Part shown: positions 17,206 to 27,658 of the stretch, in pieces
Position numbering within the stretch: position 1 is the first letter of the stretch
Layout of the letters: the number at the start of each line of letters is the position of its first letter
The notes under the pieces: model-generated
Database searches by the model: none
What the model was told of the DNA's origin: nothing
What the model saw: the letters and a program-made list of their open reading frames with translations, nothing else
Program-made: the position numbers and the translations under genes
Origin: a virus
Length of the DNA stretch: 64,000 nt
IMG/VR virus record: IMGVR_UViG_3300034117_002447
Coordinates: 207,291 to 271,290 of that record
Strand: one strand, 5' to 3'

Positions 17206-20200
17206 TAAATGAACTTAATTTTTATTTTTGGAACTAATTTAACTCCAGTATTCGGTTTTATCAAAATCGATCCTTCAATTACATTAGATTTGGTATTATT
17301 TATTCGGACTGATCGAATTAAGTCGTAACCTAAGTCTCCGAGTAAATCATACTCAACCGATTCGAATGAAACTAAGTTATTATTGATCGTTCTATCATCT
17401 AATTCATAAAATTCAAATGCTTCTACTTGATATAATTTTGTTAAGTTAGTTGAGCAATATTGAGATAAGTATTCTTCAAATGTAAGCTGATCTAGGAATA
17501 CTGGGTCTGTTGTAATTTGAGAACCGTTTGAATATTTAAAGAACTTTAAAAATTGGTCACGAAGTCCGTTATTTGATAAGTGCTTAGTTATTAAATCTGG
17601 TATATTTAATTTGAATTTAATCTCAGTTGCAAATTGAGAATACACAATATTTGCTTGAGTAGCGGACGATGCTAAAAAGTCAGTATTGTTTAATTCAATT
17701 GAAGTAAAGTCTTCCATTATGAATTGCATAGGAACATTTAATAACTTGGAAATAAATGAATAATCTTCAGTAACTCGACGTGTTCCTGGAACCTTTACGT
17801 AATCTGTTTTATTAGAGTATTCGAAATGATATCCGTAATCCCAACTCGAAGATAACATATTAAAGTCAGTTCGACTAATCGGAGTCTCTCCGATATATGG
17901 ATAAACGGATGAGTATTTTTGACTGTTTTCAAGATCAAGAATTGAAGATTTTGAGTATTTCACAAATTCATAGTCCTTTATAATAAAGAAATTATCGACG
18001 TATGGATTTAGGCAAACATTTGCTCCATGTAAAATATTATCATTTATTGAAAATTCATATTTGAATCCAGCTACAGGTTTTGTCAATACTTCATATTCGG
18101 AAGAATATCGGTTGACAGAATACTCTTGAGATGGGACTTCTGAATAAGCGAATCCAGCCACTCCATTAATTTGACCTGAGTTAACTTCAACTTGGTCAAG
18201 TTTTACAATTGTCGATTTATTAATTTGGTCAGCTTGTACAATTTCAATCGCCATTGTTTTGTATGGAGTTAATATTCCATCAGTATACGACTCCCAACTA
18301 ATAACGCCTTGACTCTTTTCAGTTAAGTTTAAAAATTTAGCGAATGATAAATTTTCAAATACTTTTTCAAAATATTTTACTCCACCGAATATTTGGAATT
18401 GATTAATGTCTTCTATCCAATATGAAGTTGTGTTATTTGGCACTGGGTTTGCTGAATATACGTATTGTACTAAATCGCCAAGCCCAGTTGGGAGTGGAAT
18501 GATTGTGTATGGTTGTCCGCTGATATTGGTGATATTAACGACATCTTGTAGAGCACCATCTACTCCATCAATCGTTAAGGCTGAATTGCCTAGTGCTGCG
18601 GTCGTTACGGATACACCGGCTGCAAGTTTAAGAAGCACGCTTTTTTCACCCGCTTTAATTATATAAAGAGGTGCAAAATCATTACTAATTCGATTTATTT
18701 CAGAATCAGCTAATGCGTCATAACTTTCTAAGCCTGGAAGTAATGATGTGCGTATTGACTCGATAACTAGAGTTGATGGATTTAAGTTAAGGCCGCTCGC
18801 GGATAAATTAACTCCCCTAGACAGTTTAATGGTGGAATATGCAGTAGCTTTAGTGTTATACTTTTTATCCTTTGCATAGTAAAGGAATGAGTGAGTTAAA
18901 TTAGAAACGCTGTTTGAGTTAAAGGATATTCGATAGTCTCCAAAAAGAGAATCCATGTAAGATACTTTATGATACACTGAGAAAGTGCTGTTTTGAGTTG
19001 GCACTGACCAGTCGGCTCTAAATAATATAGGTTCGTCATACGACGCTGATCCTAACGATCCGCTTATGTACGTTACGTCAAAATCGTATACTCCATTACT
19101 TGATGAAAGTGTGGATGGATCTACCTCGTACACAGCTTCATTGTATACGATACTTGAAATATCGCTATAAATTAAACTAAATCGAGTATTAGTTGATAAT
19201 AATTCGTCAAGTATTTCTGTTTGGTTAATACCACCACCATCATTAAACTGGAAATATCCAGTTACAGATTGAGCTGGAGTAGCTGAGGTGCTTGATAATG
19301 CAAAATGAGTAACCGTTGCCCCGATTGGATCATCGTCTGCAATAATCGTACCTACTATTCCGGAAACTTGGTTTACCCATGCATCTTCGAATACTCCCTG
19401 GATTCTAACGCCTGAGTATACTCCACTTGTTAATATAATTGGCGTAGACTGATCGACTTTTGCATAAATTCGAGTTCCTAATTTATCACCAGTAGAAATT
19501 AGTGAATTACTAACAGCCTCGTATACTGGAGACCCTAATGTTGCTAATATCGTTGACTTATTTCCATATACGACTTGTATTGTGTCGCCTGGACTTGCTG
19601 AGATGGCAGAACTTCCGGAAATTAGGTTATTGTACTCAAGCAATGACGCTGCTGTAATTTCTTGGTCAATTTGGTAATTTACCGGAGAAGACATAACTGA
19701 ACCGGTGAATAGATTAGCTTGCGTTACTTGGTCGTTTGTACCAGCTGACCAATTACTAGATAAAATAGTTTCAGGTAATAGCTCTTTATGTCCCAATACT
19801 AATTCAATAACCACAGTAATCGATTTTGAATTAGTGTTCTCAATTACTCGATATTTAACAGGTTGTCTATTAATAGTAGGATCTTCCTTAACCGGTTTTA
19901 ATATTACGCTAAACTTATAATCTTCAAATCGTAGAGTATCTGAAACAGCTGAGCCGTTTTGAGCTAACTCATAAAATCTAAACATTGCCCCTTTAAAAAG
20001 AGTCTCATACTGTTTATTAAACTGATTTTTATTAAGAATCGAATATCTATACTGAGGTCTAGCTATTTGAATTGAATTAATAACCGGCACATACGTAAAA
20101 TATTGCTCAAAGTAATTAGAATCAGAAATTAGTGAGTTTATATTTAAGTTTTCATTAAAATACGAATAATTATTTCTAATTGATTTAATATCATCTGAGT

Positions 20201-23200
20201 ATCCAAAGTCCGACTCTATATAAAACCACTCATGTGTCATTTTCTCAGGGGTAGGAGAAGTCTCTCTATGAGATGGCCCAAAATTGTCTTTTCCAAATAA
20301 CAAGTCTGAGTTTAGTCGGTATGGATTATCTCGACTATCACTAGAGTCTGCAATTCCCCATTTAGCAATGTATGGAATTACCCGACCATCTGTTGCAAAA
20401 TCAGAAATGAAATTTTCCAAGTTTGCATGATACTCACTAGATAAACTGCCAGACAAAAACTTTTCACGATACGGATATGTAGCTAAACTCGTAGAGGCTG
20501 ACGTATGATCCGCTTTTAAGCTGAATGGGCCTATATAGTCAAATGCGTCCTCGGTCTCGTCAAAGTAAGGAATATCGAGACGATTACTAAAGGCTGAATC
20601 TCCTGGGTCAAGCGTAGTTAGCGGCAATTTATTTCCATATATTAGGATAACGTCGCCGTCTATATTTTCAAAGTATGAAATTAAATCAGTATTTTGCCAT
20701 ATTAAATTACGTTCGCCACTTGCTGCAATATCAGTAGAATCGTAGATTGTTCCGTTTATTGAAATTGCACCGGTACCTATTGCTTTATACGTATACTTAG
20801 TAAAGTCAAGGACCTTTGCTCCAGCTGGAATGTAAAAATCTTTATATAAGTCAATTAGTAAATTTCTAGAATAGTCACTAGAATAAGTTGAGAAATTAAA
20901 ATCCATTGTCTCAAATATGGAAAGAACTCCTACGGTTGGTCTAAATAATTTACGAATTTCAATTTTTCCGTATTTGACATTAACTGTCTCGTCGTCAGTT
21001 AACTGAATGGTTGCCTTTGTGTTAAAATTAGAAATTGCTGATAGCTTAGCATCACTAGATAACCCATTAGTAATTAAGTCAGAGGCGTTGCATAATCGAC
21101 TAATGCTTGACCAGTTTTGATCAGTTTTAATTACTAGAGTATCTAGTAATTGAGTTAACTTGGAAATATTTCCAATATCAATTATTGCATGGGATTTATT
21201 TAAAAATCCACCATCTGCGTAAACAATATCAGTAGTTACTGAATTATTTAATTTGACAAAATTGTAACTACTTGAAACTGGAAGAACTTTAACTTTTAAT
21301 TCACCGTATGCATCTCCGAATCGATTTGTTTGTAGAAACGATGTAGTGTTTAAAGTTACTCCACTAATTGATGTATTATTTAGAATATCTGAGATATCGG
21401 ATATTGATTGTGCGATTTGATCGAGATCACGGTCGCCATTAACGTAGATAGTTGATATCCCTGCTGAATAGGCTAAAGTATACGGTGTAGTAATAGGTAA
21501 ATAATTTCGAGTAAATACAAGCTCATCGTATTTTCCATTTAGGTCTAGTGAATCAATAACTGATCCACTTGGGTGGTAGATTCGAATTTTATCTAAGTGG
21601 TTTGGCTTTGAAATAATTTCAATTGATATAGTTGATTTAGAGTCTTTCGTTGAAATCTCTGCAATCTCTTGAGTAACTAATTCTTTTGGGCCAAATGTTA
21701 AACCTAAATCAAATGAAGTATTGTCTATTTTAAAGTCAACAATACTACCAGATTGATTCCAATCTTCTGAATTTATTAAGTGAATATCTCCGTCTTTTGT
21801 TTTTAAGTATGGAAAGAATAATGTGTCTTTTGATGTACGGTTATTAGTTAGATCAGATAAGTCTTGCGTAAGATTCATACCTCTTAGTTTAACCCCAGTT
21901 GGATTAGTTAATAAAAATGATATGTCATCTGTTTGTTTATAGTTGATTGGTATCAACTGATCATTATCGATTCCAACATTTGCTAAATTAAGCAGTCCTC
22001 CAGTTGTAACTTCCTGAAATTTAGTAAATCCTCCAGCTACATAAATATGAGATTCATCATGAACCACTATATCAGTAACGGATTGAGGACTAAGGCCGGT
22101 TGAAGTATTAAATGAAAAATCAAGTTCTCCATTTTTAAATATTCTAGCAATTCCTCTAGCTGGAACTCCTTTATATGACGTGAATGCTCCACCTATGTAA
22201 AAATTTCCATTTAAGTCTAGTGATATTTTAGAAATGGTGCCATTTGCTCCAGTTTGATAATTAAATGCTAGATCGATTGCACCAGCCTCAGTTAATTTAA
22301 TTAATCGATTAACTGTATTTGAATTATAACTGGTGAATCCACCGGCTACATAAACTTCGCCTACTTCGTCTAACACAATATCATTTACAGTAGAGACATT
22401 ATTGAAACCAGTTCCATATACAAAAGTTGAATCGATAGTGGCGGTGTTCGTTAACTGAACAATGCCGTTTGCGGTGGTTCCTTTGTAGCTAGTAAAATCC
22501 CCAATTACAATAACTTTATTCGAGGAATTTACTATTAGTTTCTTAACTAGTCCGGCGCCTCCACTAAATCCAGTAGAGCCGACATCAAACGACGAGTCAG
22601 CGACTCCGTCTAAATTAATTTTAACTAGTCCAACTGATGGTAATACATCTCCACTATTTGTGTATTCGGTAAAAGTACCTCCAACGTAAATGTCCTGTGA
22701 TGGAGTTATGTGGATTGTACGTACAGTTGAGTCAAATGAAAAATCAGTCGATTCGATTGAACCGTCTGTATTTAATTTTATAAAATTGCTAATTGGTGTT
22801 CCATTATACGATAGCATTTCTCCACCAACGTATACTTTTCCAAATTTATCAAGTTCAATTGATTCAACTTTAGCTGGGGAAAAACCACTTCCGTAATGAA
22901 ATGAAAAGTCAATTTCGCCAGTTGAGTTAAGACGGATTATTCCATTTGCTGGATATCCATTATAACTAGTGAATGTTCCACCAATATACATTTTATCGGT
23001 AGCTGGATCAACTGTTATTGTTTTAACTGTGCCTCCACCTATTTCTGAACTAGCAAGAGCAGTTGATATGTCTATTGAATCTGATGCTGTGATTTTTGAA
23101 TTAAACATTGCAGTTAAGTCAATATCAAATGTTTCTAAATCAATATCGTTGCAATAGAATCCAAAATACCTATTAAATTCGTAAGGGTTAGACGTATCGT

Positions 23201-24038
23201 CATTAAATAAAAATTCCAGATTTAAAATACTAGGGTGAACTATATTATTTCTCTCAAATCCTTGAGTTATAAATTGCTCAACTTTTAATAATGGAAGAGC
23301 TCTAGTTAAGACCGTACTTAATTGCTCAGGAAGTTCAACGTATGTTCCAGTTTTAATAGAAGGACCTCGGTATATCGAAAACCCGTCCGCTTTATAATTA
23401 ACATAAAGTGGATTTTTTGTAAACATTGGATTCTTCTTTATGTTTTCCAAGTATTTTCCTATCTTGGAAGTAGGCCCCATGTCAAATACTTTAACGACGG
23501 TCGCATTTTTAAATAAGTCAGTTGCGAAATCCTCAGGTTTAACAATACCGTCTAGGTCCTTTCCTTGGCCAGCTGTATAGTTAGAAGGCCCAGGAACTTT
23601 AAATATTACGAATTTAGTCGGAATGATTTGGTCTACGTATAATGGAGCTAAGTAAGTAAATTTCTCAGAGTATTGTCTACTTGATAAGTACTTCGCGCCA
23701 CTTGTATACAAGTCAAAGTCATATTGATCTTTTAGATCTTTAGCTGTCGCGGTTTTCCCAATAGTTGAACCAACTTCATAGGCAATAGTGGATGGAGTTT
23801 TTCCATTATCATAGAACTTATATAAATTAACTTCATGGCTTGAATTCTCATTTATTGAGAATCGTTTGTATTTTTGATTCGCTAATTTTTCGTTAGCGTC
23901 AATTGAATTAAACCACAGATCTCCAACTGAATCAACGGTTAACTTTAAATTAGTTGTTAATTTAGGGTTAGTTCGTAATAATTGAAAACTGACATTTCTC
24001 TCAGCTAATTGAGTGTATGTTAAATTTGGATTCGCCAC
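17205..24038 (-). CDS. Giant baseplate/tail protein with seven-repeat beta-propeller (2277 aa)
   Basis: The largest gene in the window. Residues about 337-684 contain seven tandem repeats of about 45-55 residues of the delta-60/DUF5122 type, each with an I-x-V/L-D-x-x-G-x-(I/V)-Y-(V/I)-(G/A)-G-x-F-T-x-Y core followed by a G-x-(I/V)-x-(K/R)-(L/I) strand. Seven copies are expected to close one beta-propeller. Flanking regions are long, aromatic- and Ser-rich, with no enzyme motif. The ATG is 15 bp after the 1199-aa gene, and the stop overlaps the start of the 784-aa gene. It is probably a peripheral baseplate or fibre-network component, with the propeller as a binding module (inference). Confidence 0.65.
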   Translation of the reverse strand: MANPNLTYTQLAERNVSFQLLRTNPKLTTNLKLTVDSVGDLWFNSIDANEKLANQKYKRFSINENSSHEVNLYKFYDNGKTPSTIAYEVGSTIGKTATAKDLKDQYDFDLYTSGAKYLSSRQYSEKFTYLAPLYVDQIIPTKFVIFKVPGPSNYTAGQGKDLDGIVKPEDFATDLFKNATVVKVFDMGPTSKIGKYLENIKKNPMFTKNPLYVNYKADGFSIYRGPSIKTGTYVELPEQLSTVLTRALPLLKVEQFITQGFERNNIVHPSILNLEFLFNDDTSNPYEFNRYFGFYCNDIDLETFDIDLTAMFNSKITASDSIDISTALASSEIGGGTVKTITVDPATDKMYIGGTFTSYNGYPANGIIRLNSTGEIDFSFHYGSGFSPAKVESIELDKFGKVYVGGEMLSYNGTPISNFIKLNTDGSIESTDFSFDSTVRTIHITPSQDIYVGGTFTEYTNSGDVLPSVGLVKINLDGVADSSFDVGSTGFSGGAGLVKKLIVNSSNKVIVIGDFTSYKGTTANGIVQLTNTATIDSTFVYGTGFNNVSTVNDIVLDEVGEVYVAGGFTSYNSNTVNRLIKLTEAGAIDLAFNYQTGANGTISKISLDLNGNFYIGGAFTSYKGVPARGIARIFKNGELDFSFNTSTGLSPQSVTDIVVHDESHIYVAGGFTKFQEVTTGGLLNLANVGIDNDQLIPINYKQTDDISFLLTNPTGVKLRGMNLTQDLSDLTNNRTSKDTLFFPYLKTKDGDIHLINSEDWNQSGSIVDFKIDNTSFDLGLTFGPKELVTQEIAEISTKDSKSTISIEIISKPNHLDKIRIYHPSGSVIDSLDLNGKYDELVFTRNYLPITTPYTLAYSAGISTIYVNGDRDLDQIAQSISDISDILNNTSISGVTLNTTSFLQTNRFGDAYGELKVKVLPVSSSYNFVKLNNSVTTDIVYADGGFLNKSHAIIDIGNISKLTQLLDTLVIKTDQNWSSISRLCNASDLITNGLSSDAKLSAISNFNTKATIQLTDDETVNVKYGKIEIRKLFRPTVGVLSIFETMDFNFSTYSSDYSRNLLIDLYKDFYIPAGAKVLDFTKYTYKAIGTGAISINGTIYDSTDIAASGERNLIWQNTDLISYFENIDGDVILIYGNKLPLTTLDPGDSAFSNRLDIPYFDETEDAFDYIGPFSLKADHTSASTSLATYPYREKFLSGSLSSEYHANLENFISDFATDGRVIPYIAKWGIADSSDSRDNPYRLNSDLLFGKDNFGPSHRETSPTPEKMTHEWFYIESDFGYSDDIKSIRNNYSYFNENLNINSLISDSNYFEQYFTYVPVINSIQIARPQYRYSILNKNQFNKQYETLFKGAMFRFYELAQNGSAVSDTLRFEDYKFSVILKPVKEDPTINRQPVKYRVIENTNSKSITVVIELVLGHKELLPETILSSNWSAGTNDQVTQANLFTGSVMSSPVNYQIDQEITAASLLEYNNLISGSSAISASPGDTIQVVYGNKSTILATLGSPVYEAVSNSLISTGDKLGTRIYAKVDQSTPIILTSGVYSGVRIQGVFEDAWVNQVSGIVGTIIADDDPIGATVTHFALSSTSATPAQSVTGYFQFNDGGGINQTEILDELLSTNTRFSLIYSDISSIVYNEAVYEVDPSTLSSSNGVYDFDVTYISGSLGSASYDEPILFRADWSVPTQNSTFSVYHKVSYMDSLFGDYRISFNSNSVSNLTHSFLYYAKDKKYNTKATAYSTIKLSRGVNLSASGLNLNPSTLVIESIRTSLLPGLESYDALADSEINRISNDFAPLYIIKAGEKSVLLKLAAGVSVTTAALGNSALTIDGVDGALQDVVNITNISGQPYTIIPLPTGLGDLVQYVYSANPVPNNTTSYWIEDINQFQIFGGVKYFEKVFENLSFAKFLNLTEKSQGVISWESYTDGILTPYKTMAIEIVQADQINKSTIVKLDQVEVNSGQINGVAGFAYSEVPSQEYSVNRYSSEYEVLTKPVAGFKYEFSINDNILHGANVCLNPYVDNFFIIKDYEFVKYSKSSILDLENSQKYSSVYPYIGETPISRTDFNMLSSSWDYGYHFEYSNKTDYVKVPGTRRVTEDYSFISKLLNVPMQFIMEDFTSIELNNTDFLASSATQANIVYSQFATEIKFKLNIPDLITKHLSNNGLRDQFLKFFKYSNGSQITTDPVFLDQLTFEEYLSQYCSTNLTKLYQVEAFEFYELDDRTINNNLVSFESVEYDLLGDLGYDLIRSVRINNTKSNVIEGSILIKPNTGVKLVPKIKIKFI

Positions 24039-24053
24039 TATTTAATTTTTATT

Positions 24054-27000
24054 TTAAGCAGAAGCACTTATCCCAGTTGAGTTAATCGATAATTGACTTA
24101 CTGGAGTAACTACTGCTGTTTCTTTCTCGTATTGTGTTTTAACAGTTACATCAAATGAGAAAACTGAATTTAATGAGTAAATATCAATTCCTATTTTCTT
24201 AGAGTACTTAACATTTTTTAATCCAGCTGGAACAGCTGAACGCCATCCGCCTACATAGCCTAGGGCATCAGATGCTCGGAATTGGAAGATTAATGGAATC
24301 TTAATTGCTGAGTCTGCTCCGAACTCCAACATTTTTTGTGAACCTGCTGGGCTTAATCCGTCTACTGATATATTAGCATGAGAAGATGGTGCAATTGATA
24401 AGTAAGCACCACATGTGTACTTACCAATTAAGTAAGCGTCTTCTATTAAATATCCATTTTTTATAGGATATTGGTTTTCTCTCATGTTTGCACTTGTAAC
24501 TGGGGCAGTAACGTTTACTGGAGCAGCATCACTGTACACTGCTTGTTGGTAATGTAGTGCGCCGAACGCGTTTGTTCCCTCAGCTTCAGTTATCTCAGAG
24601 TGAATTGCTTGGCTAAACGGTAAATACAGTTGATTAGTTGCGCCAGTCGAATACGCTGGTCTAGCAATAGTCAATGTTGTATTATTCCAAGCGATATTGT
24701 ATGCACCGCCTACTTTAATGTATGGGTGGTCTTTATGAATACAGAATTCGCTTAGTTTTCCTCCGCCGATTGGAGCTTGGTTTGCATCAAGAGTTCCATT
24801 CCAAACTTTAGGATTAGCACTAGTTGCATATCCTGGAATAGTGGTTAGAGTTGGGTTAAATGGTAAATAGTGTCCGTATACGTAAGGTACAGTTACTGCA
24901 CTGACGGTTCTTCCATTATATGCATAATTTCCGGAAACGGCATTTGAATAAGTAACGCCGACTGCTAAATTATCTCCAGAGTACAGAGTATTTGCAAGAG
25001 TTACGTTTTTATATCTAGAATAAACAAATTGGCTCTTTACTTGAGACGACTGGTATGCATCCTTTTGAATAAACGATCCTAATACTGAAGTAGTTGAATT
25101 GTTAATTGCAATAGGAGCTGTGTCATATCTTAGGTTAGTATGATAATTTACCGTAGGGTAGGCAGTTGGATCAGATAGAGTTGCGGTTTCTCCAATTCCC
25201 CCGTTTAATGTTGAAATTAATTGAAGAGGAGTTTGTGAAGTATTTTGCAGTTGAATTAAGTATTGAACTGCTACTACTTTACCGTGGTTATATGCAACTG
25301 GAGTTACGCTAGTATCTTTGATTAAATCTTTGTAGTATCCAGCGAATAGTTCAAGGCTTTGACCGTTAGTTAAAGTCTTGGTATTACCTACTTGATCAAC
25401 GATACTTACAGTTAATGCACCAGCACCAGTAGATAAGGCCGTCTGTACAGCGGAAAGAGAATCTGATATAGATTTCAATTTAGTGTATAGATCAACAATA
25501 TTTCCATCAGTTGCAAAGAATCCACTTGCAATATCTTCTGATTTATGAGCGTAGTACTTATCTCTAGTAGTAAATGAAGTTCCTAAGTGAATGTCTAATC
25601 CCTTTGAGTTAAGCTCTTCTTGAAATGATATTTTAGTTTCTTCAGCAAATGCCTGTTGAGAAACAATTGTTGCATCTTCGGCAGTTTCGATATTTGCTGG
25701 AAATTCAACTAAAATACTATCAGACCATGCGGATTCAACTGGTGAATCAGGCCATCCAGCTTCAGATAAACTCTTTATTCTAATTTCAAGAACTTCTCCT
25801 TTTTTAATTGGAATATCTAATTGGTTTGAATTTACTTCGTTTGGATCAGAGATATTTTCATCTGCCCATTCATAGAATCCAGTCGCTGAATTATAAATTT
25901 TAGCTCTAGACTTAGATTTGAATTCTGTCCATGGAGAAAATGCTCCAGTAACTTTATTTCCGCTTGCGTCAACAAACTCAAGTTGATCAGCAGGTTTAGT
26001 GCTTCCAGTTTTACTTAGTGTTCGATATGCTATTTTAAACTGAGCTACTTGTTGAACTCCATGTAAAGTAGTTCTAGGTTCAGGTATTGCCCAAAATCCT
26101 CTAACACTATACATTGGATTAGTTATAAAGCTGGGAGTTGATTTAATTGAGGTGGTAATATCTGAAATTAAACTTTGCTGACTTTTAGTCAAAGTCAATC
26201 GCTTATCCGCAAAATTAGTTAAGTCCTTTTGTAGTTTTAGTCGCTGTGCTTCATTTAATGAAGCGTTTGTGTTTAAATTAGCTCTAGTATCAGAAATCTG
26301 AGTATCAATTTCCCTAATTTGAGAAGAGGCTTGCTCTTTTGCTGAAATTTTTTGCTTAATACCTAACGTATTATCAGCGTCTTGAATGTGCTGATCAGTT
26401 TGAATAACTTTAAAATTTTCCGCAGCGATAGTTACGGTATTTGGAGTATCTCCTAGAGCTGAAGGTAATTTTTTCTCTTTAGCATAACTTAGGAATAACA
26501 TACCGAAATCAGAAACGAATGTCTGGTAAAAATCAGTTAGCGTCATTTGTTTTCCGTTATTCATTGTAATCTGTAACTCATTGGTTAAGATTCCAAATCC
26601 TTGCGAAAATTGATCAGTCGTGACGGCTAGTCGGTCGCTTATTGGTTTTAAGAAGATAATATTTCTTTCGTTATAACCTAGGTTTAATTGAACTAATGAA
26701 GACCTAGTTAAAATAGGTTTCATTCTTAGTTGGGCTGCGCCGACTGCTAATCCATCAACTCCAAAAGTATTTTCCAGAATAATGGTTTTTGAGTTTGAGT
26801 CAACTGACTTAATTTTATACTCTGAATTATTTGAGCTGATTAAGATATTTCCAGCCTGTAGAGTTTTTTCAACGTCTCCACTAGTTGCTAAACTTGTGTA
26901 TTTTAAAGAGCTTAAACGATACTTACGAACCTGCTCAGTTAAAGTTTGTCCGCCAATTACGGCAGTAGATGAATCTTCTAAAATATCTAAAATATCAAAT

Positions 27001-27653
27001 GTTCCCCTAACTGTATTTGTTGCTGGCGGTAGAGTCAATTCGCTTGAATCTTCGAAATAATCGATAGCCCTAGTCCCTAAATCGCTAATTACTGCAGAAT
27101 ATGAAAGGTTATTTATGCCTTTGTAATTTGTATCAAAATATGCAATTTCAGTAGCAGATGTTGAAGTAATGATCAATCGCCTAACTTCAAAACGGTTAAT
27201 ATCTGGATCAGTTGTTAAAGTTGCTGTGTCGATATTAATATACAATAATGGATTTAAGAATGATTCAAAAAACCAGTTAGTTTTGTAATTAAAACTTGAA
27301 GGTACGGCAACTCCAGTATTAGTAACATTTTCTAGATCAGAGATTACTGAAGAAATATCTTTTAATTCAAATGTTCTAAGATTTCCATCTGCATCCTTTA
27401 CTCCTAATTGATTTGCATTGCCGCTTAGTAATTCAGTAATTTTAGCATCAAGGTTGGAAACTCTATTGTCTAGATAGGTAAATGACGGGATTGTGAACAC
27501 TTGAGTAGAACCGTCTTGTAAAGTTTGATTTACATTGACGCTTTTTGCGGTTGTGGAAAGTGATGTAGAAAGTTTTAATAAAAACTCCTGCATATTGTTA
27601 ACATCAACTCCAAGTTCTGCTAAGTAATCCGTTAATGATGATTTGTCTGCCAT
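24054..27653 (-). CDS. Putative baseplate/tail structural protein with coiled coil (1199 aa)
   Basis: The start MADKSSLTDYLAELGVDVNN is 5 bp downstream of the preceding gene. Residues about 421-498 form a Gln/Lys/Leu heptad region (KISAKEQASSQIREIDTQIS) predicted to be a coiled coil. It is followed at about 520-650 by fibronectin-III-like sequence (FKIAYRTLSKTG, LEIRIKSLSEAGWPDS). The C-terminal half is beta-rich and repetitive in Thr/Ser/Asn. No catalytic motif was seen. Middle gene of the 30910-to-14851 late unit. Trimeric baseplate or long-fibre role inferred from the coiled coil and neighbours. Confidence 0.6.
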   Translation of the reverse strand: MADKSSLTDYLAELGVDVNNMQEFLLKLSTSLSTTAKSVNVNQTLQDGSTQVFTIPSFTYLDNRVSNLDAKITELLSGNANQLGVKDADGNLRTFELKDISSVISDLENVTNTGVAVPSSFNYKTNWFFESFLNPLLYINIDTATLTTDPDINRFEVRRLIITSTSATEIAYFDTNYKGINNLSYSAVISDLGTRAIDYFEDSSELTLPPATNTVRGTFDILDILEDSSTAVIGGQTLTEQVRKYRLSSLKYTSLATSGDVEKTLQAGNILISSNNSEYKIKSVDSNSKTIILENTFGVDGLAVGAAQLRMKPILTRSSLVQLNLGYNERNIIFLKPISDRLAVTTDQFSQGFGILTNELQITMNNGKQMTLTDFYQTFVSDFGMLFLSYAKEKKLPSALGDTPNTVTIAAENFKVIQTDQHIQDADNTLGIKQKISAKEQASSQIREIDTQISDTRANLNTNASLNEAQRLKLQKDLTNFADKRLTLTKSQQSLISDITTSIKSTPSFITNPMYSVRGFWAIPEPRTTLHGVQQVAQFKIAYRTLSKTGSTKPADQLEFVDASGNKVTGAFSPWTEFKSKSRAKIYNSATGFYEWADENISDPNEVNSNQLDIPIKKGEVLEIRIKSLSEAGWPDSPVESAWSDSILVEFPANIETAEDATIVSQQAFAEETKISFQEELNSKGLDIHLGTSFTTRDKYYAHKSEDIASGFFATDGNIVDLYTKLKSISDSLSAVQTALSTGAGALTVSIVDQVGNTKTLTNGQSLELFAGYYKDLIKDTSVTPVAYNHGKVVAVQYLIQLQNTSQTPLQLISTLNGGIGETATLSDPTAYPTVNYHTNLRYDTAPIAINNSTTSVLGSFIQKDAYQSSQVKSQFVYSRYKNVTLANTLYSGDNLAVGVTYSNAVSGNYAYNGRTVSAVTVPYVYGHYLPFNPTLTTIPGYATSANPKVWNGTLDANQAPIGGGKLSEFCIHKDHPYIKVGGAYNIAWNNTTLTIARPAYSTGATNQLYLPFSQAIHSEITEAEGTNAFGALHYQQAVYSDAAPVNVTAPVTSANMRENQYPIKNGYLIEDAYLIGKYTCGAYLSIAPSSHANISVDGLSPAGSQKMLEFGADSAIKIPLIFQFRASDALGYVGGWRSAVPAGLKNVKYSKKIGIDIYSLNSVFSFDVTVKTQYEKETAVVTPVSQLSINSTGISASA

Positions 27654-27658
27654 TTAGT

